Below are positions 44,041-54,000 of a stretch of 64,000 bases of DNA, in pieces. The notes beneath the pieces are model-generated. The model had not been told where the DNA came from. It saw only the letters and a program-made list of their open reading frames with translations, and did not search any database. This DNA is from Mixophyes australis (lineage: Eukaryota > Chordata > Amphibia > Anura > Limnodynastidae). The DNA lies in NCBI GenBank assembly GCA_036250195.1, contig JAVHZZ010000012.1, positions 94,051,955-94,115,954 of the forward strand, given 5' to 3'. How positions within the stretch are numbered: the first letter of the stretch is position 1; each line of letters begins with the position of its first letter. The position numbers and the translations under genes were made by a program.

Positions 44041-46545
44041 AGGTAAAAGGTGAACAGTGTGGGAGAGGAGGGAGGAGATGGGGTAACAGTGTAGGGAAGG
44101 AGATGGGGTAACAGTGTGGGAGAGGAGGGGAGGAGATGGGGTAACAGTGTGGGAGGGGAGGAGATGGGGTAACAGTGTGGGAGAGGAGGGGAGGAGATGG
44201 GGTAACAGTGTGGGAGAGGAGGGGAGGAGATGGGGTAACAGTGTGGGAGAGGAGGGGAGGAGATGGGGTAACAGTGTGGGAGAGGAGGGGAGGAGATGGG
44301 GTAACAGTAGGGGAGGAGATGGGGTAACAGTGTGGGAGGGGAGGAGATGGGGTAACAGTAGGGGAGGAGATGGGGTAACAGTGTAGGGGAGGAGATGGGG
44401 GTAACAGTGTGGGAGGGGAGGAGATGGGGTAACAGTAGGGGAGGAGATGGGGTAACAGTGTGGGAGGGGAGGAGATGGGGTAACAGTGTAGGGGAGGAGA
44501 TGGGGTAACAGTGTAGGAGAGGAAGGGAGGAGATGGGGTAACAGTAGGGGAGGAGATGGGGTAACAGTGTGGGAGGAGATGGGGTAACAGTGTAGGGGAG
44601 GAGATGGGGTAACAGTGTAGGAGAGGAAGGGAGGAGATGGGGTAACAGTAGGGGAGGAGATGGGGTAACAGTGTGGGAGGGGAGGAGATGGGGTAACAGT
44701 GTGGGAGAGGAAGGGAGGAGATGGGGTAACAGTAGGGGAGGAGATGGGGTAACAGTGTGGGAGGGGAGGAGATGGGGTAACAGTGTGGGAGAGGAGGGGA
44801 GGAGATGGGGTAACAGTGTGGAGAGGAGGGGGAGGAGATGGGGTAACAGTGTGGGAGAGGAGGGGAGGAGATGGGGTAACAGTGTGGGAGAGGAGGGGAG
44901 GAGATGGGGTAACAGTAGGGGAGGAGATGGGGTAACAGTGTAGGGGAGGAGATGGGGTAACAGTGTGGGAGGGGAGGAGATGGGGGTAACAGTAGGGGAG
45001 GAGATGGGGTAACAGTGTGGGAGGGGAGGAGATGGGGTAACAGTGTAGGGGAGGAGATGGGGTAACAGTGTAGGAGAGGAAGGGAGGAGATGGGGTAACA
45101 GTAGGGGAGGAGATGGGGTAACAGTGTGGGAGGAGATGGGGTAACAGTGTAGGGGAGGAGATGGGGTAACAGTGTGGGAGGGGAGGAGATGGGGTAACAG
45201 TAGGGGAGGAGATGGGGTAACAGTGTGGGAGGGGAGGAGATGGGGTAACAGTGTAGGGGAGGAGATGGGGTAACAGTGTGGGAGGGGAGGAGATGGGGTA
45301 ACAGTGTAGGGGAGGAGATGGGGTAACAGTGTAGGAGAGGAAGGGAGGAGATGGGGGTAACAGTAGGGGAGGAGATGGGGTAACAGTGTGGGAGGAGATG
45401 GGGTAACAGTGTAGGGGAGGAGATGGGGTAACAGTGTAGGAGAGGAAGGGAGGAGATGGGGTAACAGTAGGGGAGGAGATGGGGTAACAGTGTGGGAGGG
45501 GAGGAGATGGGGGTAACAGTGTGGGAGAGGAAGGGAGGAGATGGGGTAACAGTAGGGGAGGAGATGGGGTAACAGTGTGGAGGGGAGGAGATGGGGTAAC
45601 AGTAGGGGAGGAGATGGGGTAACAGTGTAGGGGAGGAGATGGGGTAACAGTGTAGGAGAGGAAGGGAGGAGATGGGGTAACAGTGTAGGGGAGGAGATGG
45701 GGTAACAGTGTGGGAGGGGAGGAGATGGGGTAACAGTAGGGGAAGAGATGGGGTAACAGTGTGGGAGGGGAGGAGATGGGGTAACAGTGTGGGAGGAGAT
45801 GGGGGTAACAGTGTAGGGGAGGAGATGGGGTAACAGTGTAGGACAGGAAGGGAGGAGATGGGGTAACAGTAGGGGAGGAGATGGGGTACAGTGTGGGAGG
45901 GGAGGAGATGGGGTAACAGTAGGGGAGGAGATGGGGTAACAGTGTGGGAGGGGAGGAGATGGGGTAACAGTAGGGGAGGAGATGGGGGTAACAGTGTGGG
46001 AGGGGAGGAGATGGGGTAACAGTGTGGAGGGGAGGAGATGGGGTAACGGTGTAGGAGAGGAAGGGAGGAGATGGGGTAACAGTGTGGGAGAGGAAGGGAG
46101 GAGATGGGGTAACAGTAGGGGGAGGAGATGGGGGTAACAGTGTGGGAGGGGAGGAGATGGGGTAACAGTGTGGGGAGAGGAGGGGAGGAGATGGGGTAAC
46201 AGTGTAGGAGAGGAGGGGAGGAGATAGGGTAACAGTGTGGGAGGGGAGGAGATGGGGTAACAGTGTAGGAGAGGAAGGGAGGAGATGGGGTAACAGTAGG
46301 GGAGGAGATGGTGTAACAGTGTGGGAGGGGAGGAGATGGGGTAACAGTGTGGGAGAGGAGGGGAGGAGATGGGGTAACAGTGTAGGAGAGGAGGGGAGGA
46401 GATAGGGTAACAGTGTGGGAGGGGAGGAGATGGGGTAACAGTGTGGGAGGAGATGGGGTAACAGTGTGGGAGGGGAGGAGATGGGGTAACAGTGTAGGGG
46501 AGGAGATGGGGTAACAGTGTAGGAGAGGAAGGGAGGAGATGGGGT
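44041..46545 (+). repeat. 28-39 bp G-rich minisatellite, right of LINE, PYGO2 intron 1
   Basis: About 75 copies of ggagatggggtaacagtgtg plus ggagggga, with longer copies adding 'agaggaaggg' and shorter ones reading 'aacagtaggggaggag'. The 'ggggtaac.gt..gg.gagga' core is shared with the array left of the LINE, so the two probably began as one. The 1151-codon minus-strand frame (HCYPISSPTVTPSPPL-type) is a repeat translation. Confidence 0.95.
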
Positions 46546-47733
46546 AATTGTAGAAGTGGATGGAGTAACAGTGTAGAGGGGGGGGGGTGAGGGGGTAATG
46601 GGAGGGAGTAAGTGTATGGGGGTGGGGAAGGGATAACTAGGGGAGGAGATGGGGTAACAGTGTAGGGGGTGGGGATGGGGTAACAGTGTAGGGGGGAGGG
46701 GGTAACGGGAGGGAGTAACAGTGTGTGGGCATGGGGTAACTAGGGGAGGATGGGGTAACAGTGTAGGAGAGGAAGGGAGGAGATGGGGTAACTGTAGAAG
46801 GGGATGGAGTAACAGTGTAGAGGGGGGGGGATGAGGGGGTAATGGGAGGGAGTAAGTGTATGGGGCTGGGGAAGGGGTAACTAGGGGAGGAGATGGGGTA
46901 ACAGTGTAGGGGGTGGGGATGGGGTAACAGTGTAGGGGGGCGGGAAGGGGGTAACGGGAGGGAGTAACAGTGTGTGGGCATGGGGTAACTAGGGGAGGAT
47001 GGGGTAACAGTGTAGGGGGGCGGGGATGGGGTAACAGTGTAGGGAGGAGAGTTAGTGCAGGTTTATGGAGGGGAAGTGGGGTAAATAGATGGGAGAGGTG
47101 AGAGTATGGGGGTTGGGGTAATAGTGAGGGAAAGGTAGGGGGACTGCAGAGAAAGTGGTGTAATAAATGGGAGGGGTTGTAGGGTGAGAGAAGAGGATGT
47201 TGGGGCAATAAAGGGGGCGTCTGGAGGGTTGGTAGAGGGTAATAGAGCAGGCACTGGAGGATGAGAGGAGTGGGGGTTACATGTGTAGGGAAAAGGAGGG
47301 AGAGTGGGGATAATTGTGGGGAGTGGGGCTGCAGAGAAAGTGGTGTAATAGATGGGGGGCTGCAAGGATGTGGTCTGGAGGGTAAGTAAAGGCTGGAGCA
47401 CCATTGAAGGTGAATTGGGGGAGGGGGCTGAAGAGTCAGGGATGGGGGGAGTAGAGGGGAATGAATGAGTGGGGCACAATAGTTAAACAATCATTGACCA
47501 TAACATCACCCGCTCTCTGCCCACCCTGATAACCTCCCTCAGCAGGGTGTGGGCATATAACCCCTCTCTGGCCACCAGTTGGGGAAGGGTCTTGGTGTTA
47601 CATGGTACCTGCCTGGATGTATTACGGTGGTAGTTGATAACATGACGTTTTATAGGGTAGATAAAGTGTCTGTGTGGTTTGGTGCTGGAGCCCCCTCCCC
47701 TGTAATGTGCTGACTGTATTGTGTCTCTTCCAG
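46546..47733 (+). other. Degenerate repeat edge and unique end of PYGO2 intron 1
   Basis: Up to about 47050 imperfect 'ggggtaacagtgtaggggg' copies continue, including a duplicated block ('gtagaag.ggatggagtaaca' at about 46550 and 46795). From 47050 to 47460 the sequence is G-rich and weakly repetitive ('gcagagaaagtggtgtaata' twice, 47145 and 47332). The last 270 bases are ordinary intron ending gtctcttccag. Confidence 0.6.
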
Positions 47734-47783
47734 GCATGCAAATGAAAAGCCCGGAGAAGAAACGGCGCAAGTCTAACACTCAG
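47734..47783 (+). CDS. PYGO2: PYGO2 exon 2 (nuclear localisation signal)
   Basis: 50 bases encode (G)MQMKSPEKKRRKSNTQ; the human protein has LQMKSPEKKRRKSNTQ. KKRRK is the nuclear localisation signal of the N-terminal homology domain. Acceptor gtctcttccag, donor ACTCAG|gtacgg. Phases fit exons 1 and 3. Confidence 0.95.
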
Positions 47784-48127
47784 GTACGGAGAACGGGGGT
47801 CTGGGAGGGGGTCACAGCGCATAGTCTATAATCCTATATTACTCCCTATCTTCCTGTCCGTCGTCCAGTCTTCTCGCTGTTCTATATGGGTATAATCCTC
47901 TCTGTATCAGGAGCCACTGAGCGGATCTGCAGTATTTGTCTTCATGTGTATATAGAGCAATTTGAATTTATGTTTAATATATGTGGCATGTCTTGGAAGC
48001 AGTGAATGGCTGTTTTATTACGGTTGACAGTAGTTTATGGAGTCTCCTGTGGGTGGCGCTGTTTGTCTCTTGTAGTTTGTGGTGTGTTATGTGATCTATG
48101 TTTGTGACTGTTCCCTCTCTGTTGCAG
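47784..48127. other. PYGO2 intron 2
   Basis: 344 bases, AT-rich, ending ctctctgttgcag. No repeat array and no other feature seen. Confidence 0.7.
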
Positions 48128-49186
48128 GGGCCCGCTTACTCTCATCTCTCGGAGTTCGCTCCTCCACCTACTCCAATGGTGGATCACCTGGTGGCCTCCA
48201 ATCCGTTTGAAGATGACTTTGGAGCCCCTAAAGTCAGCGCAGCGGCCTCTCCCTTCATGAACAACCCTGTTCCGTTTGGAAACTTCCGCATGCAGGGAGG
48301 CATGCCCCACCAGGTGCCTCCTGGGTACCCGGGGGGCCCGCAGCCTATGAGACGGCAGCCTCCACCCTTCCCTCCTAACCAGATGGGCCCCGGGTTCGGA
48401 ATGCCTCAGAACCCAAATTACGTGCAGCCTGGCAATATGAACTTCTCTAACCAACCTTTCAACCAAGCCATGGGGCAGAGCTTCAGCCCGCCAGCTGGGC
48501 AGATGATGCAGGGACCCGTTGGAGGGTTTGGCCCTATGATTTCGCCCACAATGGGACAGCCCCCACGTGGGGACATGGGTCCTGGCCCTGTATTAAACTC
48601 TCCTGGTGGCCCTCCTTTCTCGCAAAGGTTTGGCTCCCCTGGTCACCCCTTTGGGCAGCCCACAATGCAGAGACCCAGCCTTCCTCCCAACACCAGCCCA
48701 TTTGCTGGGGCAGATCAAAGCTTTCCCCCGGGGGTGGAGGATCACGGCAAACCCTTAAACCCTCCCAATACCACCTTCAGCCAAGAGCAGCATGTGGGAT
48801 CTCCCTCTGCCGTCAACGGCAACCAGCAAAACTTCACACCAAATAGTGCCCCCCGCGGGAACAGCAGCACCCCCGAAGTAAACAACATCCCCCCACCCAA
48901 CAAGCCCACCGGAAACTCCGGCCACCAGCCCCCTCCAGGACTTGTTTACCCCTGCGGAGCGTGTCGGAACGAGGTCAACGATGACCAGGACGCCATCTTG
49001 TGTGAGGCGTCTTGCCAGAAGTGGTTTCATCGTGAGTGCACGGGGATGACCGAGAGCGCGTACAGTCTCCTGACACGAGAGGTCTCTGCTGTATGGGCCT
49101 GCGACTACTGCCTGAAAACAAAGGACATTCAGTCAGTCTACATACGGGAGCCAATGGGCCAGTTGGTGGCAGCAAACGATGGATGA
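48128..49186 (+). CDS. PYGO2: PYGO2 exon 3 (NPF motif, proline-rich region, PHD finger)
   Basis: Encodes residues 38-389 and TGA at 49184-49186. It opens GPAYSHLSEFAPPPTPMVDH and includes NPF at 62-64 (SNPFEDDFG), a transactivation motif of the N-terminal homology domain. A long Pro/Gly/Met/Asn-rich stretch follows. The PHD finger is at about 311-369 with zinc ligands Cys313, Cys316, Cys329, Cys333, His338, Cys341, Cys362 and Cys365, and Trp336 of the histone pocket. The family PHD binds H3K4me and, on the opposite face, BCL9, linking it to beta-catenin/TCF transcription. The end QSVYIREPMGQLVAANDG matches human except one residue. All ligands are intact. Confidence 0.97.
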   Translation, partial: GPAYSHLSEFAPPPTPMVDHLVASNPFEDDFGAPKVSAAASPFMNNPVPFGNFRMQGGMPHQVPPGYPGGPQPMRRQPPPFPPNQMGPGFGMPQNPNYVQPGNMNFSNQPFNQAMGQSFSPPAGQMMQGPVGGFGPMISPTMGQPPRGDMGPGPVLNSPGGPPFSQRFGSPGHPFGQPTMQRPSLPPNTSPFAGADQSFPPGVEDHGKPLNPPNTTFSQEQHVGSPSAVNGNQQNFTPNSAPRGNSSTPEVNNIPPPNKPTGNSGHQPPPGLVYPCGACRNEVNDDQDAILCEASCQKWFHRECTGMTESAYSLLTREVSAVWACDYCLKTKDIQSVYIREPMGQLVAANDG

Positions 49187-49980
49187 TAACTGTTACTCAG
49201 GACTGCCGTCCTCTTATCTAAACAGGCAGCGTGGAGCCCCCCACTTGTGCTTCTTTGTATTCAGGAGCCCACTTGGGGGGGGGGGGGGGGAGAAGTTTAC
49301 TCGCTTGTCTTTCCTCTTTTAATAACGGATGGAGACTCCCGATTGTTTTACTGTCAGACAATGCTTTTTATTGACACGTTTTAAAACTATCACTCCATCA
49401 TTTTATTCCGTACAGGTCAACAAAAGTGCTTTGCTTGTTTGTATGTTTGTGTATGAGTTGGTTTCTGTGTTCAGGGCATACATGTGTTGTCGGCCCCCCA
49501 TGGGAGTACACGCTGATCCCTACTGGGCTGTGTCCTGTATGTAAATTCAGCTACAAGCCTATATACGAGGTCACCGCTTCTGTAGAACGTCCCGTTCTCC
49601 TCTCCGAGTATCGGGACAGGAGGCCCCTACGTCCGACAGGACGGCATCGTTACATATGGTATCAGGACAAGGTCATAGAGTACATTTGATGCTATGATTA
49701 CCCCCCTCCCTCATTATCGCTCCACCTGCCCCTGACTCTTGTGCTCCGCTGGGTTTGCATTCTACCTCATTCTATAAACCATGCAACCGACAGTGTGCAG
49801 CTGCTGGGTGTTGTACATACCTGAGGCCTGTGCGAACCGTTGTCTTTTTCAGTGTAAAGCGTTTGTGAAACTGCTTCTGTGATATGAACTGTAACTGGGC
49901 GGGTCGTTGCCGACTCGTCACTTTGTATCCTAACGGTGAAACAAGCACTTAATAAACACAGCAGAGGTTTCCTTGCACAC
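49187..49980 (+). other. PYGO2: PYGO2 3' untranslated region
   Basis: About 790 bases between the stop and the poly(A) signal. It contains a run of 14 G at about 49276-49290. Open frames inside have no recognised content. Confidence 0.75.
49951..49956 (+). terminator. PYGO2 poly(A) signal AATAAA
   Basis: AATAAA in 'gcacttaataaacacagcag', followed within 30 bases by 'cacgtggtggcgtc', a GT-containing downstream element. It is the only canonical hexamer I saw in this 3' region. Confidence 0.7.
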
Positions 49981-50869
49981 GTGGTGGCGTCATCCCGTTT
50001 CATTCCACATTACCTGGGCGTATTGTGCCGGAACATTCACGTTATGTGATAGTGGAGTAACACGTATAGTACTTGTATGATGCTGACATGACTTGGGGGA
50101 GCTCAGGTGTGGTGTTATTACATATAATATAAATGTAGGTGGTGTCTTACTGCAGATTCCCATCCACACAGAACATTCCAGGGCTAGAAACCTCCGTGTG
50201 CTGCTTCTTCTGCAGTTATACAACGACACACCGTGTAATCCAGGGACCGATCCTAAACATGAGATTAAACAGGTTGTACGGGTCTGGGTGCAGGAGGTTT
50301 AAAGGCTGCATTGGGGAGGGGAGCAGTGCACCCTACACGATGCTGCTCTCCTGACCCCACTAGAGGGCAGCATTTAACATAAGGTCATGTAGAAAACCAG
50401 TTCACTAGTAATAAGTAGCACTAAGTGTACATGACCTATATAATATATAAGGAACTCGGGGGCGGATCCGTCTCCATAATGTGCGGAGCTCAGGAGGAAT
50501 CCGTCTCCATTGTGTACATATATACCCTCCACTTTCTGTTTGTACGGCCTGTTGTATTGTCACAGCTACATCCTGGATACCAGACCAGTTGTATAAGGAC
50601 AACACTGTACGTCTAACGCTCTGCAGTATTAATAGCCGGATGCCCCCCAGGAATAGTCTGGCAGTCGCAGCAGTGTAATAATAAGCCTGGCTGTGTTTAG
50701 TATTCAGCCGGCAGCTCTCCTGCTGTGTCAGCGCCTCCTATTCATAGAGAGCAGAGTGTGTCCCTGATGTACTGATGTCTGCTCCTCGCCCGGCCCAGGT
50801 CTACGACCCATCATCTCACAACACCTGATTCTATGATGTATTATGTACAGCCTTTATCATGTGACCACA
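49981..50869. other. Intergenic region after PYGO2
   Basis: Single-copy-looking sequence with no gene I can support. In mammals PBXIP1 follows PYGO2, but no PBXIP1-like coding exon was recognised here. It carries the CTCF-like motif listed separately. Confidence 0.5.
50357..50370 (+). promoter_or_regulatory. CTCF-like motif
   Basis: CCACTAGAGGGCAG fits the vertebrate CTCF core CCASYAGRKGGCRS at all 14 positions. It lies 400 bases past the PYGO2 poly(A) signal and 700 bases before a 13 kb minisatellite, a plausible boundary position. Occupancy is unknown. Confidence 0.45.
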
Positions 50870-51080
50870 TAATGCCACAGACAGAGAGACTAAGGGCAAT
50901 TTGATAGCAGCCAATTAACCTACTATTATGTTTTTGGATTGTGGAAGGAAACCAGAGCACCCGGAGGAAACCCACGCAAACACAGGGAGAACATACAAAC
51001 TCCTCACAGATAAGGCCATGGTCGGGAAGCAAACTCATGACCCCAGTGCTGTGAGGTAGAAGTGCAATGTAACATCAGCG
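50870..51080 (-). mobile_element. tRNA-derived SINE, head and body (3' truncated)
   Basis: Read on the minus strand: 'cttctacctcacagcactgg' then 'ggtcatgagtttgcttccc', a degenerate tRNA B box (GGTTCGANTCC), 'gaccatggccttatctgtga', 'gtttgtatgttctccctgtg' and 'gtgggtttcctccgggtgct'. This is the widespread fish/frog SINE body with the 'ggaggaaacccacgcaaaca' block. The microsatellite and LINE-like tail seen at 2156-2255 is absent, so this copy is 3' truncated or diverged. Its 5' head faces the 37 bp minisatellite. Confidence 0.75.
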
Positions 51081-51085
51081 CCACC

Positions 51086-54000
51086 CTGTACAGTTTAACA
51101 TCAGCCCCCTCCTCTCTGCCCCCTGTACAGTGTAACATCAGCCCCCTCCTCTCTGCCCCCTGTACAGTGTAACATCAGCCCCCTCTCCTCTCTGCTCCCT
51201 GTACAATGTAACATCAGCCCCCTCCTCTCTGCCCCCTGTACAGTGTAACATCAGCCCCCTCTCCTCTGCCCCCTGTACAGTGTAACATCAGCCCCCTCCT
51301 CTCTGCCCCCTGTACAGTGTAACATCAGCCCCCCCTCCTCTGTCCCCTGTACAGTGTAACATCAGCCCCCTCCTCTCTGCCCCCCTGTACAGTGTAACAT
51401 CAGCCCCCCCCCCCTCCTCTCTGCCCCCTGTACTGTGTAACATCAGCCCCCTCCTCTCTGCCCCCTGTACTGTGTAACATCAGCCCCCTCCTCTCTGCCC
51501 CCTGTACAGTGTAACATCAGCCCCCTCCTCTCTGCCACCTGTACAGTGTAACATCATCCCCCTCCTCCTCTCTGCCCCCTGTACAGTGTAACATCAGCCC
51601 CCTCCTCTCTGCCTCCTGTACAGTGTAACATCAGCCCCCTCCTCCTCTCTGCCCCCTGTACAGTGTAACATCAGCCCCCTCCTCCTCTCTGCCCCCTGTA
51701 CAGTGTAACATCAGCCCCCTCCTCCTCTCTGCCCCCTGTACAGTGTAACATCAGCCCCCCCTCCTCTCTACCCCCTGTACAGTGTAACATCAGCCCCCTC
51801 CTCTCTGCCCCCTATACAGTGTAACATCAGCCCCCCTCCTCTCTGCCCCCTGTACAGTGTAACATCAGCCCCCCCTCCTCTCTGCCCCCTGTACAGTGTA
51901 ACATCAGCCCCCTCTCCTCTCTGCCCCCTGTACAGTGTAACATCAGCCCCCCCTCCTCCCTGCCCCATGTACAGTGTAACATCAGCCCCCTCCTCTCTGC
52001 CCCCTGTACAGTGTAACATCAGCCCCCCCTCCTCTCTGCCCCCTGTACAGTGTAACATCAGCCCCCCCTCCTCTCTGCCCCCTGTACAGTGTAACATCAG
52101 CCCCCTCCTCCTCTCTGCCCCTGTACAGTGTAACATCAGCCCCCTCCTCTCTGCCCCCCTGTACAGTATAACATCAGCCCCCCTCCTCTCTGCCCCCCTG
52201 TACAGTGTAACATCAGCCCCCCCTCCTCTCTGCCCCCTGTACAGTGTAACATCAGCCCCCTCCTCCCTGCCCCCTGTACAGTGTAACATCAGCCCCCTCC
52301 TCCTCTCTGCCCCCTGTGCAGTGTAACATCAGCCCCCTCCTCTGTCCCCTGTACAGTGTAACATCAGCCCCCCCATCTCTCTGCCCCCTGTACAGTGTAA
52401 CCAGCCCCCCTCCCCTCCTCTCTGCCCCCTGTACAGTGTAACATCAGCCCCCTCCTCTCTGCCCCCTGTACAGTGTAACATCAGCCCCCTCCTCCTCTCT
52501 GCCCCCTGTACAGTGTAACATCAGCCCCCTCCTCCTCTCTGCCCCCTGTACAGTGTAACATCAGCCCCCCCTCCTCTCTGCCCCCTGTACTGTGTAACAT
52601 CAGCCCCCTCCTCTCTGCCTCCTGTACAGTGTAACATCAGCCCCCCCTCCTCTCTGCCCCCTGTACAGTGTAACATCAGCCCCCTCCTCTCTGCCCCCTG
52701 TACAGTGTAACATCAGCCCCCCCTCTCTGCCCCTGTACAGTGTAACATCAGCCCCCTCCTCCTCTCTGCCCCCTGTACAGTGTAACATCAGCCCCCTACT
52801 CTCTGCCCCCTGTACAGTGTAACATCAGCCCCCCTCCTCTCTGCCCCCTGTACAGTGTAACATCAGCCCCCCTCCTCTCTGCCCCCTGTACAGTGTAACA
52901 TCAGCCCCCTCCTCTCTGCCCCCTGTACAGTGTAACATCAGCCCCCTCCTCTCTGCCCCCTGTACAGTGTAACATCAGCCCCCTCCTCTCTGCCCCCTGT
53001 ACAGTGTAACATCAGCCCCCTCCTCCTCTCTGCCCCCTGTACAGTGTAACATCAGCCCCCTCCTCTCTGCCCCCTGTACAGTGTAACATCAGCCCCCTCC
53101 TCTCTGCCCCCTGTACAGTGTAACATCAGCCCCCTCCTCCTCTCTGCCCCCTGTACAGTGTAACATCAGCCCCCCCTCCTCTCTGCTTCCTGTACAGTGT
53201 AACATCAGCCCCCCCTCCTCTCTGCCCCCTGTACAGTGTAACATCAGCCCCCTCCTCTCTGCTCCCTGTACTGTGTAACATCAGCCCCCTCCTCTCTGCC
53301 CCCTGTACTGTGTAACATCAGCCCCCTCCTCTCTGCCCCCTGTACAGTGTAACATCAGCCCCCTCCTCCTCTCTGCCCCCTGTACAGTGTAACATCAGCC
53401 CCCCTCCTCCTCTCTGCCCCCTGTACAGTGTAACATCAGCCCCCTCCTCTCTGCCCCCTGTACAGTGTAACATCAGCCCCCTCCTCTCTGCCCCCTGTAC
53501 AGTGTAACATCAGCCCCCCCCCTCCTCTCTGCCCCCTGTACTGTGTAACATCAGCCCCCTCCTCTCTGCCCCCTGTACAGTGTAACATCAGCCCCCTCCT
53601 CTCTGCCCCCTGTACAGTGTAACATCAGCCCCCCCCCTCCTCTCTGCCCCCTGTACTGTGTAACATCAGCCCCCTCCTCTCTGCCCCCTGTACAGTGTAA
53701 CATCAGCCCCCTCCTCCTCTCTGCCCCCTGTACAGTGTAACATCAGCCTCCCCTCCTCTCTGCCCCCTGTACAGTGTAACATCAGCCCCCTCCTCTCTGC
53801 CCCCTGTACTGTGTAACATCAGCCCCCTCCTCTCTGCCCCCTGTACAGTGTAACATCAGCCCCCTCCTCTCTGCCTCCTGTACAGTGTAACATCAGCCCC
53901 CTCCTCTCTGCCCCCAGTACAGTGTAACATCAGCCCCCTCCTCTCTGCCCCCTGTACAGTGTAACATCAGCCCCCCCCCTCCTCTCTGCCCCCTGTACAG

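Noticed and set aside
44035..47490. 1151-codon minus-strand frame rich in Ser/Pro/Thr
   Set aside because: It is a translation of the G-rich minisatellite, interrupted by no domain, and lies in PYGO2 intron 1 on the opposite strand.
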